A DNA stretch of 64,000 nt from positions 1 to 64,000 of the forward strand of contig JALXAM010000010.1 in the NCBI GenBank assembly GCA_026992075.1, read 5' to 3'. This DNA comes from Sedimenticola sp. (GTDB lineage Bacteria > Pseudomonadota > Gammaproteobacteria > Chromatiales > Chromatiaceae). Within the stretch, counting starts at the first letter, position 1. Every line of letters starts with the position of its first letter. Under the pieces are notes generated by a model, which did no database searches, had not been told where the DNA came from, and saw only the letters and a list, made by a program, of their open reading frames with translations. Position numbers and translations under genes: made by a program. Below, one piece after another: positions 51,773-60,331 of this stretch.

Positions 51773-54700
51773 ATGAGCGACCTCGACGACAAGCAGCAGG
51801 GCACGCCGCAACAGGAGCCGGGCGCGACCGACAACCTGGGGATCGCAGGCCGGGTCGCCAAATTCTTCATCAATTCCCCCCTTTCGCCGCTGTTCTACAT
51901 CACCATGTTTCTGTTGGGGCTGGCCGGCCTGATCATGACACCGCGCCAGGAGGACCCGCAGATCTCGGTGCCACTTATCGACCTCTTCATCCAGTACCCG
52001 GGCACGCCGGCGGACGAGGTCTCCTCCCTGGCCATCCAGCCGCTGGAGCGGATGATGTGGGAGATTCCCAGGGTCAAGCACGTCTACTCGGTGGCCGACC
52101 GGGGAAAAGGGATGGTCACGGTGCAGTTCAAGGTGGGCGAGGAGATGGAACCCTCCCTGGTGAAGGTGAACGAACAGCTCGCCTCCAACATGGACAAAAT
52201 CCCTCCGGGGGTCTCTTTGCCACTGGTGCAGTCCAAGGGAATCGACGACGTGCCGGTGGTGACTCTCACCCTCTGGTCCGACAAGGATTTCAACGGTGAC
52301 GGCATCCCCGACGTGGACGACAGCCAGTTGCGGCGGCTGGCCCTGTCGGTGCTGCAGAGCATCAAGGAGATCCCCGAGACCGGCAAGAGTTTCGTGGTGG
52401 GTGGACGGGCCGAGCAGGTGACGGTGGAGGTGCTGCCCGAGCGTCTGGCTGGTTATGGCATCAGCCTGGGACAGGTGGCGCAGGCCATCCAGGCGGCCAA
52501 CTCGGAACAGCAGGTGGGCAACCTGGAGAGTGGTGGAGCCCATTTTACGGTGGTCACCGGCAAGTTCCTGCAGACTGCGGACGATATCGCCAAGCTCAAA
52601 GTGGGTAGCCATAACGGCGTGCCGGTCTACGTGCGTGACGTGGCCAAGGTTAGGCAGGGGCCGGAGGACGCCAAGCACTTGGTGGCCTATTACACGGGGG
52701 CAGCGGCGGAAGAGCCCAACCGGGCGGTGGCGGTGCCGGCGGTGACTATCGCAGTGGCAAAGAAGAAGGGCACCAATGGTGTGGTGGTGGCCAACAAGGT
52801 GCTCAAGCGGGTGGAAGAGCTGAAAGGGCGGCTGATTCCCTCCAATGTCCATGTCAGCGTCACCCGAAACTATGGCAAGACAGCAGAGGAGAAGGTCAAC
52901 GAGCTGATCCTCAAGCTGTTCGTGGCCACTTTTACCGTGTTCCTGCTGGTCTGGTTCGCGTTCCGGGCCCTGAAACCGGCTTTCGTGGTGCTGCTGGTGG
53001 TGCCGGTGGTGATCCTGTTCACCATATTCGCGGCCTGGATCACCGGGTTCACTATCGACCGGGTGTCGCTTTTCGCTCTCATCTTCGCCATCGGCATCCT
53101 GGTGGACGACGCCATCGTGGTGGTGGAAAACATCTACCGGCGCTGGCTGGAAAAGGGGGAGACCGACACCGAGACCGCGGTGGATGCGGTGCGCGAGGTG
53201 GGCAACCCCACCATACTCGCCACCTTCACCGTCATCGCGGCACTGCTCCCCATGGGTTTCGTCACCGGTATGATGGGGCCCTACATGATGCCCATCCCGG
53301 CGCTGGGCTCCGTGGCCATGTTCATCTCGCTGTTCGCCGCCTTCGTGTTCACCCCCTGGCTGGCCCACAGCAAGCTGTTTCGTCCCTCCATGGAATACTT
53401 GGGCAGTGCCCAGCGGCGTGAACACGAGGAGGCGGAGAAGCTGGAGGGCTTCTACCGCCGCATTCTCACCCCGCTCATCGAGGACCGCCGCAAACTGACC
53501 CTGTTCCGCCTCAGCCTCTGGGGGCTTTTCCTGCTGGCTTGCTCCATGTTCTATTTCAAGGTGGTGGTGGTGAAGATGCTGCCACTGGACAACAAGCCGG
53601 AGTATTCGGTGGTACTGGACATGCCGGAGGGGACGGCGCTGGCGGAGACTGCCAACCGGGCCAATCAGGTGGCCAACCTGGTGCGCAAGTTCCCGGAAGT
53701 CACTGCGGTGCAGGTCTATGTGGGCACCGCCAAGCCCTTCGATTTCAATGGCATGGTGCGTCACTACTACCTGCGGGACAAGCCTTGGCAGGCCGAAATC
53801 CAGGTACAGCTGCTGGACAAGCATGAACGGGAACGCTCAAGCCATGAGATCGCGGTGGAGACGCGCCAGAAGCTGCGGGAGCTGTTCAAGGATGCCAACC
53901 TGAGCTTTGCCGTGGTAGAGATGCCGCCAGGACCGCCGGTGCTTCAATCGGTGGTGGCAGAGGTGCACAACCAGGATGGCCAGATCCGGCGCGCCGTGGC
54001 TGCCGATCTCACCAAGGTCTTCCAGGCGGCGCCCAACCTGGTGGATGTGGACAACTACATGCGCGAGCCCCACGACTACTGGCGCTTCGTGGTGGACCGT
54101 GACAAGGCGGACGAGCGTGGCATCTCGGTGGAGATCATCAACAAGAACCTGGCCATGGCGCTGGGTGGCATGGTGCTGGGGGACGTGAAGCAACATGCCG
54201 GCCATGAGCCGGTGAATATCGTCATCCAGGTGCCGCTGGCAGTGCGTTCCCAGGTGAGCCGGCTCGGAGACATTCTCATCCAGTCGCCCACCGGCGTTAC
54301 CGTACCTCTGCGCGAGCTGGGCCGATTCGTCAAGGTGCCGGAGGATCCGCTCATCTACCACAAGGATCTGCGTGCGGTGGAGTATGTGGTGGCCGATGTG
54401 GGCGGTAAGTATGCGGCGCCGGTCTACGGCATGATCGAGGTGGAGGACCTGCTGGGCGAATGGAACGACGGCAAGCCCTATGTGACGCCGGATAACGTGA
54501 AGCTGGTGGACGAGACCTACTGGACCGGGCCCCCACCCAACGACGCCCATAGCGCCATAGAGTGGACCGGCGAGTGGACGGTGACCTATGAGACTTTCCG
54601 GGACATGGGTATTGCCTTCGCTGCGGCCTTGGTGATGATCTACATCCTGGTGGTTTGGGAGTTCGGCAATTTCCGTATTCCGGCGCTGATCATGGCGCCC

Positions 54701-55915
54701 ATTCCCCTCACCCTGCTGGGGATAGTGCCGGCTCATGCCATCTTTTTCGCCAACGGCTGGGGCGGTGAGTTCACCGCAACCTCCATGATCGGCTGGATCG
54801 CCCTGGCCGGCATCATCGTGCGCAACTCCATTCTGCTGGTGGACTTCTCCATTCACGAGGTGCAGAAAGGAGTGCCGGTGGCCGAGGCGGTGATCCAGGC
54901 TTGCAAGACCCGGACCCGGCCAATTCTCATCACCGCCTTCGCCCTGGTGTTTGCTTCCACGGTGATCTTTTTCGATCCCATTTTCCAGGGCATGGCCATC
55001 TCCCTGGCTTCTGGCGTGCTGGTCTCTACACTACTGACCCTGGTGGTGATTCCATTGGGTTGCGTGTTGGCTTCCAAGTCACTGTGCGAGGTGGCCGGTC
55101 GCAAGTGCGGCCCGCAGGGCGGTGGTGCCGCAGGCAAGGCGAAGCAAGGACCTTCCCTGCTGAAACGCGTCTGGCATTTGCTGGTGACTTTGCTGGTGGG
55201 GTTGTTCAGCCTGGTGGCCATGCTGTTCCGGCTGGTGAAGGGCCGTCGTCTGCACAAGCCGAAACCCGAGGTCCGTAGCGAGAAGCCCCCCACGCCTCCC
55301 GGCGCGGAGCGGGCAGAACCGGTGAAGCCGGCGCCAGCGGCGCCCGCTGCCCGCGCCGTTCCCGAAGGGAAGCCGGTTCGGGCCGACAAGGCGAAGCCGG
55401 AGGCCGTGCGGGTTCCGGTGGAAGAGGTGCCAGAGCCGGCAGGAAAGACCCTTGGTCAGCCTCCGGTGGAGAAAAAGGCCGACATGGATGCTCTGTTGGC
55501 CTCACTGGAAGAGAAGGTGCCTACGGGCAAGGCCTATCTCAAGGAAACCACGGACAGGGTGGAATACCCGGTGGATTCCCTGGCTTCGGCCGAGGACCTG
55601 GATCTCATTTCCCGCCCGCTGGAGAAAGGGACTGGCGGCTTGGCCCGGGAGGAAAAGGGGGAAACCCCAGTCTCCCAATCCACCAGGGCGGAGCCCAAGG
55701 CTGCCCGGAAAAAAGTGGCCAAAAAAACGGTGAAGAAGAAGGTTGCCAGCAGCGCCAAGAGCGCCGCAAAAAAAACGGTGGCCAAGAAAAAGACCAAGGC
55801 CACTCCTGCCGTGAAAAAGGCGGCGGCTAAAAAAACCGGCACCAACGGCGGTCGTAAAGGTGGGCGTCGGGGCATACGACTCAAGAGCCTGGACAGTGAT
55901 GATGGGCTCTCCTGA
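51773..55915 (+). CDS. RND efflux pump with long lysine/alanine-rich C-terminal tail
   Basis: This 1380-aa RND pump is about 300 residues longer than usual. Residues about 30-1100 are a typical AcrB-like transporter with two porter domains and 12 helices, including GILVDDAIVVVENIYRRW in helix 4 and ALAGIIVRNSILLVDF in helix 10. Then an extra hydrophobic helix (about 1135-1157) is followed by a Pro/Ala-rich linker, an acidic 50-residue patch and a lysine/alanine tail with repeated KK-AK runs (about 1305-1380), like histone-H1 or AlgP tails. It is one open frame with no stop or shift. No coiled-coil or signal in the tail. Preceded by a membrane fusion protein; substrate unknown. Confidence 0.88.
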   Translation: MSDLDDKQQGTPQQEPGATDNLGIAGRVAKFFINSPLSPLFYITMFLLGLAGLIMTPRQEDPQISVPLIDLFIQYPGTPADEVSSLAIQPLERMMWEIPRVKHVYSVADRGKGMVTVQFKVGEEMEPSLVKVNEQLASNMDKIPPGVSLPLVQSKGIDDVPVVTLTLWSDKDFNGDGIPDVDDSQLRRLALSVLQSIKEIPETGKSFVVGGRAEQVTVEVLPERLAGYGISLGQVAQAIQAANSEQQVGNLESGGAHFTVVTGKFLQTADDIAKLKVGSHNGVPVYVRDVAKVRQGPEDAKHLVAYYTGAAAEEPNRAVAVPAVTIAVAKKKGTNGVVVANKVLKRVEELKGRLIPSNVHVSVTRNYGKTAEEKVNELILKLFVATFTVFLLVWFAFRALKPAFVVLLVVPVVILFTIFAAWITGFTIDRVSLFALIFAIGILVDDAIVVVENIYRRWLEKGETDTETAVDAVREVGNPTILATFTVIAALLPMGFVTGMMGPYMMPIPALGSVAMFISLFAAFVFTPWLAHSKLFRPSMEYLGSAQRREHEEAEKLEGFYRRILTPLIEDRRKLTLFRLSLWGLFLLACSMFYFKVVVVKMLPLDNKPEYSVVLDMPEGTALAETANRANQVANLVRKFPEVTAVQVYVGTAKPFDFNGMVRHYYLRDKPWQAEIQVQLLDKHERERSSHEIAVETRQKLRELFKDANLSFAVVEMPPGPPVLQSVVAEVHNQDGQIRRAVAADLTKVFQAAPNLVDVDNYMREPHDYWRFVVDRDKADERGISVEIINKNLAMALGGMVLGDVKQHAGHEPVNIVIQVPLAVRSQVSRLGDILIQSPTGVTVPLRELGRFVKVPEDPLIYHKDLRAVEYVVADVGGKYAAPVYGMIEVEDLLGEWNDGKPYVTPDNVKLVDETYWTGPPPNDAHSAIEWTGEWTVTYETFRDMGIAFAAALVMIYILVVWEFGNFRIPALIMAPIPLTLLGIVPAHAIFFANGWGGEFTATSMIGWIALAGIIVRNSILLVDFSIHEVQKGVPVAEAVIQACKTRTRPILITAFALVFASTVIFFDPIFQGMAISLASGVLVSTLLTLVVIPLGCVLASKSLCEVAGRKCGPQGGGAAGKAKQGPSLLKRVWHLLVTLLVGLFSLVAMLFRLVKGRRLHKPKPEVRSEKPPTPPGAERAEPVKPAPAAPAARAVPEGKPVRADKAKPEAVRVPVEEVPEPAGKTLGQPPVEKKADMDALLASLEEKVPTGKAYLKETTDRVEYPVDSLASAEDLDLISRPLEKGTGGLAREEKGETPVSQSTRAEPKAARKKVAKKTVKKKVASSAKSAAKKTVAKKKTKATPAVKKAAAKKTGTNGGRKGGRRGIRLKSLDSDDGLS

Positions 55916-56016
55916 CAGGACATTCTCGCCGGGCGCACCGGGATGCTAGAATTTCCGCGCCATGAGATGGGTGGAAGGGCCGGCAACAGCTGTTCCTCCG
56001 TGGAGGGGTTCGTGAC

Positions 56017-56658
56017 ATGATCACCGTCATCGGCAGCCTCAAGGGAGGCTCGGGAAAGAGCACCATTGCCTTCAATCTGGCGGTGTGGCTGGCCTATGCC
56101 CATCAGAATGTGCTGGCCATCGATGCCGATCCCCAGGCCACCCTTACCGACGTTGTGGAGGTGCGTGAAGAGGAGGGCTTCGAGCCTCCCGTGCAACTGG
56201 CGCACAAGGAGCTGCTCTGGCATCCCGAAAAGCTGCAGGACTACGACGAGGTGCTCATCGACGTGGGCACCGCCGATCTGGAATCGCTCAAGCAGGCCAT
56301 TCGCATCACCGACCGTATCGTCATCCCGGTGCCGCCCAGCCAGGCTGACATCTGGTCCACCCAGCGTTTCCTGCGCCTGATCCGCGCGGTTTCCCAGAGT
56401 CGGACGGAGCCTCCCGAGGTCCTGGCTTTCATCAACCGGGGGGACACTCACCGCGCGGTGCGCGAAAGTGACGAAGCGGCGGCGGCGCTGGTCTCGTTGC
56501 CAGAGGTGGACTTCGTCAAGGCTCGGTTGGCACAGAGAACCGCATTTCGCCGCTCTTTCAGCGAGGGGCTGGCGGTGTTCGAGATGGATCCGCGCAGCAA
56601 AGGAGCGCTGGAATGGAATGCGCTGGCAGCGGTTCTCTATCCCCACGTGTTGCGCTGA
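56017..56658 (+). CDS. ParA-family ATPase
   Basis: This 213-aa protein is a short ParA/MinD-type ATPase: deviant Walker A KGGSGKST (residues 9-16), the second motif DADPQATLTD, and DEVLIDVGTADLESL as Walker B. No parB-like or MinE-like partner gene is adjacent, so an orphan ParA that positions a cargo (pili, receptors, RND complex) is possible; this is inference. GTG/ATG start at 56017. Confidence 0.87.
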   Translation: MITVIGSLKGGSGKSTIAFNLAVWLAYAHQNVLAIDADPQATLTDVVEVREEEGFEPPVQLAHKELLWHPEKLQDYDEVLIDVGTADLESLKQAIRITDRIVIPVPPSQADIWSTQRFLRLIRAVSQSRTEPPEVLAFINRGDTHRAVRESDEAAAALVSLPEVDFVKARLAQRTAFRRSFSEGLAVFEMDPRSKGALEWNALAAVLYPHVLR

Positions 56659-56719
56659 GTAGCGCCCGCCAGTTCACACGATCAAAATATTCTTGTTTAT
56701 CATAAGTAGTGTCATGGGT

Positions 56720-56746
56720 ATCATCATAGTTATGAACCATGATGAT
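56720..56746. promoter_or_regulatory. 8-bp inverted repeat in AT-rich spacer
   Basis: ATCATCAT (56720-56727) and ATGATGAT (56739-56746) with an 11-base loop, in the AT-rich region before the Met-rich gene. May be an operator; weak. Confidence 0.35.
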
Positions 56747-56778
56747 TCCATACTGTTGGCCTTGATTCCGGCTTCCCC

Positions 56779-57285
56779 ATGACCAGAGACGAAGAAAAGA
56801 AAGCTCCCGACCTGGATTCCCGGGATGCGCCGGGAGGCATCGATCGCCTTTCTGAAGCGTTCGAGAGCAGTGCCCGCCGCTGGGAGCTGATCATCTATCC
56901 CTCCATGTTCGCCTTCGTCGTGCTGGCGGCCTATGGCTTCTTCCTCATCTACCGTTTGGCGGGGGACGTACACTATCTCGCTATCAGTGTCGACTCCCAT
57001 ATGTCGGTGCTCTCCAGCAATATGCAGAACATGTCGGAGAACATGGGACAGATCACCACCAACATCCGCACCATGACGGTTAGCCTGGACACCATCGAGA
57101 GTCGCATGGCCACTCTCAAGCCCATTCTGGCCAGCATGGAGTCCATGGACCGCTCCATGCAGATGATGAATGCCTCCACTCGGGACATGACCGTCACCAC
57201 GCGCAACATGCAATATGACATGTATCGTCTCAACCGCAACATCGGGCGGCCCATGTCCTTCATGAACACCTTCATGCCCTGGTGA
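56779..57285 (+). CDS. Met-rich coiled-coil membrane protein
   Basis: This 168-aa protein has a helix at about 39-59 and then a long periplasmic helix (about 70-160) unusually rich in methionine and asparagine at heptad-like spacing (SSNMQNMSENMGQITTNI and MDRSMQMMNASTRDM). No database family is recognised. The Met pattern suggests metal (Cu(I)) binding or simply a parallel coiled coil. It overlaps the nucleotidase gene by 4 bp (GTGA), so it is coupled to it. Confidence 0.65.
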   Translation: MTRDEEKKAPDLDSRDAPGGIDRLSEAFESSARRWELIIYPSMFAFVVLAAYGFFLIYRLAGDVHYLAISVDSHMSVLSSNMQNMSENMGQITTNIRTMTVSLDTIESRMATLKPILASMESMDRSMQMMNASTRDMTVTTRNMQYDMYRLNRNIGRPMSFMNTFMPW

Positions 57286-58235
57286 GCAGGAACCGGATCC
57301 CGGAACCGGAACGCCCCACCCTGGTGGTGGCCACCTCCTCGCGCGCTCTCTTCGATCTCGACGAGTCGCATCGCGTCTTCGAGGAGGAGGGGGTGGACGC
57401 CTACCACGCCTACCAGATAGAACACGAAGAGGATGTCCTCCAGCCGGGGGTGGCCTTCTCCCTGGTGCGCAAGTTGCTGCGGCTCAACGGGCTTTTTGAG
57501 GGAAGGGTGAAGGTGGAGGTGGTACTTCTGTCGCGCAACAGTGCCGACACAGGCCTGCGGGTGTTCAACTCCATCGAACATCACGGGCTGGACATCACCC
57601 GGGCTGCCTTCACCGGAGGGCGAAGCCCCTTCGAGTATGCCTCGGTGCTGGGCGCGCACCTGTTCCTTTCCGCCGAGCCGGAGGATGTGGCGCGGGCATT
57701 GCAGGCAGGCGTTGCCGCGGCCACCATCGCGCCGTTGCAGGGCGGAGGGGGGGAAGAGACCGGAACCGTAGGAGAGGCGCCCTCCGATCAGTTGAGGATC
57801 GCTTTCGATGGGGACGCGGTACTCTTCTCCGACGAGGCGGAACGGATCTACCGCAGCCGTGGGCTGGAGGCTTTCGAAGCCAGCGAGAAAGCGGCGGCCC
57901 ACAAGCCGCTGGAGGCGGGGCCCTTCCGGCGCTTCCTGGAAGTGCTGCACCGCATGCAGACACTGGCGGAGGCCGGAACCTCTCCCATACGCACCGCGCT
58001 GGTGACGGCTCGGGGTGCGCCGGCCCACGAGCGGGTGATCCGCACCCTACGCGCTTGGAACATCCGTATCGACGAGGCGCTCTTTCTCGGTGGTATGGAG
58101 AAGAGCGCCTTTCTCAAAGCTTTTCGAGCCGATATCTTCTTCGACGATCAGCGCCACCATGTGAGTTCGGCCGCCCAGTTCGTGCCGGCCGGCCATGTAC
58201 CCCATGGCATCGCCAATCAGAGTTCGGCGTCGTAG
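57282..58235 (+). CDS. 5'-nucleotidase (PF06189-like)
   Basis: This 317-aa enzyme matches the cytosolic 5'-nucleotidase family that hydrolyses AMP/IMP-type nucleotides: VVATSSRALFDLDES near the N-terminus, LSRNSADTGLRVFNS, GGRSPFEYASVLGAHLFLS and FDGDAVLFSDEAE (DxD motif). Start is GTG 57282, overlapping the Met-rich gene. Its 3' end overlaps the convergent fimX-like gene by 19 bp. Confidence 0.85.
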   Translation: MSRNRIPEPERPTLVVATSSRALFDLDESHRVFEEEGVDAYHAYQIEHEEDVLQPGVAFSLVRKLLRLNGLFEGRVKVEVVLLSRNSADTGLRVFNSIEHHGLDITRAAFTGGRSPFEYASVLGAHLFLSAEPEDVARALQAGVAAATIAPLQGGGGEETGTVGEAPSDQLRIAFDGDAVLFSDEAERIYRSRGLEAFEASEKAAAHKPLEAGPFRRFLEVLHRMQTLAEAGTSPIRTALVTARGAPAHERVIRTLRAWNIRIDEALFLGGMEKSAFLKAFRADIFFDDQRHHVSSAAQFVPAGHVPHGIANQSSAS

Positions 58236-60310
58236 ACGATGCTGTCCACGGGCTCCTGAATGAAGTTGCCCTGGATGTAGTCCACCCCGATGTTCCACAG
58301 CAATGCCAGCTGCGCTGCTTCCTTGATGTGGGTCACCACCGTCTTCACCCCCTCCTTCTGCAGCTGCTCGTTATAGCTTTGCAGCAGCGCCCGATACTCC
58401 TTGTCCTTGGAGATATTGGCGGCAGTGTCGGTGGCGAAATAGACCATGTCGGCATTGAGATGCTTGACCAGGTTCACCGCCTCCTGCTCGAAGGAGAAAT
58501 GGCTCAAGGCGATCTGGCAGTTGATCTTCTTCAGCCCCTCGGTTAGCTGCTCCATGGTCTCCAGGTTGCGCATCACATCGTGTTGTGCGGAGATGAAGGT
58601 GAGCCAGGAGCCCTTCGCCTTGAACTCCCGCAGGCAGTCGCAGATCCACAGCAACAGGGAGTCGTCGCTGATGGCTGCCGGTGAAAGATTGAGGAAGAAA
58701 TTGAGTCGGTGCCCCTCCTGTCGGTGGGCTGCAAGCTCCTGAATGGAGCGACGGATCACCCAGCGGTCGACATCCGCCAAACGGCCCGCCTTCTCGGCAT
58801 CGGGGAGGAACTCCTCTGGTAGCAGCAGTTTTCCGGACTCATCCTTCAGTCGCAGGTAGACCACGTAATGCTCCCGGCTGTTGCCGTGCAGGCTCACCAC
58901 CGGCTGGTAGAAGGGAACGAAGAGATCGGGCTGCTCCACCGCCTGGTCGATGCGCTGCACCAGCTGTTCGTTCACGTCGGCCAGTTCCGGGGTTGCCAGG
59001 CGCAGGCTTTCATCGAAGATCACCAGCTTTTCGCCGCTCTTCTGAGAATGTCCACAGGCCTGCAAGGCGTTGTGTACCAGGTCGATGGCGCTGTGGGCCG
59101 GAGGCTCGTTGGAATAGGCAAGCCCGGCGACGAAATGGGGCTGGATTCCGTTTTCCAGCTCCAGTTCCGAGAGTTTTCCCAGCAGTCGCTCCGCCACCGC
59201 CTTGGCGTCGGTGGAAAGGGTACAGAGCAGGGCGAACTGGTGCTCGCCATAACGTGCCAGTAGGTCCGATTCGTAGGTGGATTCGTTGAGGGCTCGGGCG
59301 GCATCCCGGAGCAGTTGCAGGGTGGGGTCCGCTCCAACCTCTTCGGAAAGACTCTTGAAGTTGGTGAGGTCGAACAGTACCAGGCTCAAGCGCCCGGCGT
59401 CGGCCTGGACCCTCTTCAACCGCTCTTCCAGCTGGTCAAGGAAATACTTGCGGTTGTAGAGACCCGTCTCCATGTCGTAGTTGGCCAGATCCTCCGGCTG
59501 CATGCTGCCCTTGGCGGTGAGGTCGGTGATGATCACCTGGGTGCAGTCTTCACCATCCATCCGGCTGGGAGCGAAGCGCATCTCCACCGGCAGGATCCGG
59601 CCGGTGCGCGTGACGCAGTCGATCTTCAGGTTTTCCGCGGTATGCTGTTTTTCGAGCATGCGCAGCACCGCCTTGAACTTGAGCCGGTCTTCGGCGGCGA
59701 CGAGGTCCATGAAGGGCAGCCCCTCCATCTCATCCGCGTCCTCGTAACCGAACAGCTCCAGATAGGCGGGGTTGGCATGGATATGCATGCCTTCGTGTAT
59801 GTAGGCCACCGCTTCCCGGAGGCTGTCGGAAAGCAGTTTCCAGCGCCGGGACGATTCTTCGGCCTGCTGCTGGGCCGTTTCCAGCCGTTCCTTCAGCACC
59901 ATGTTTTGCTGCTCCCGATTCACCACATAGATGAGATGGGCATAATCGTGGCGCTGGATGATGTCCTGGGCGTTGGTTTCGGCGGCGAAGAAGAGCTCCT
60001 GGGCGGGGTCGTCGGAGAGCAGGATGAAGGAGGCGCGCGGCGACTGTCGGCGGATCTGGCGGATGGCGGTGGTGAAATCGATCTCCTCCGCGTCGCAGTT
60101 CACCAGCACCACATCGGCATGGCTGTTTTCCAGGAACCGGTCCAGCTCTTCCTGGTCGTTTGCCGTGGTGAGGTGGATGGCCATGCCGGAATTGCGCAAC
60201 GTCTGGGCATACAGGTTGGCGTCGTCGGTGGGGCACCCGAGCACCAGCAACTCGATGACATCGGTGAGCGGGGTGACGATCTGAATGATGCGTTCGGCGG
60301 TTGTATTCAT
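58217..60310 (-). CDS. fimX: FimX-like c-di-GMP receptor
   Basis: This 697-aa protein has the FimX architecture: an N-terminal REC-like domain (about 1-125), a PAS domain (about 155-275), a degenerate GGDEF domain (GEHQF in place of GGDEF) and a degenerate EAL domain (YVVYLRL in place of E-A-L, and QGNFIQEP near the end). Length matches Pseudomonas FimX (691 aa). Such proteins bind c-di-GMP and control type IV pilus assembly rather than make or degrade it. The overlap with the nucleotidase gene is convergent. It follows the 617-aa gene by 21 bp on the same strand. Confidence 0.85.
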   Translation of the reverse strand: MNTTAERIIQIVTPLTDVIELLVLGCPTDDANLYAQTLRNSGMAIHLTTANDQEELDRFLENSHADVVLVNCDAEEIDFTTAIRQIRRQSPRASFILLSDDPAQELFFAAETNAQDIIQRHDYAHLIYVVNREQQNMVLKERLETAQQQAEESSRRWKLLSDSLREAVAYIHEGMHIHANPAYLELFGYEDADEMEGLPFMDLVAAEDRLKFKAVLRMLEKQHTAENLKIDCVTRTGRILPVEMRFAPSRMDGEDCTQVIITDLTAKGSMQPEDLANYDMETGLYNRKYFLDQLEERLKRVQADAGRLSLVLFDLTNFKSLSEEVGADPTLQLLRDAARALNESTYESDLLARYGEHQFALLCTLSTDAKAVAERLLGKLSELELENGIQPHFVAGLAYSNEPPAHSAIDLVHNALQACGHSQKSGEKLVIFDESLRLATPELADVNEQLVQRIDQAVEQPDLFVPFYQPVVSLHGNSREHYVVYLRLKDESGKLLLPEEFLPDAEKAGRLADVDRWVIRRSIQELAAHRQEGHRLNFFLNLSPAAISDDSLLLWICDCLREFKAKGSWLTFISAQHDVMRNLETMEQLTEGLKKINCQIALSHFSFEQEAVNLVKHLNADMVYFATDTAANISKDKEYRALLQSYNEQLQKEGVKTVVTHIKEAAQLALLWNIGVDYIQGNFIQEPVDSIVYDAEL

Positions 60311-60331
60311 GGTTCTGGTCCCCAGGGTTCC

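Noticed and set aside
50864-53824. 986-codon open frame on the minus strand
   Set aside because: Antisense to the RND adaptor and pump; rich in His/Arg/Gln with no domain pattern.
55690-55915. Lysine-rich end as a separate gene or frameshift
   Set aside because: The frame is continuous with the RND pump; no internal start with a ribosome-binding site or stop was seen.
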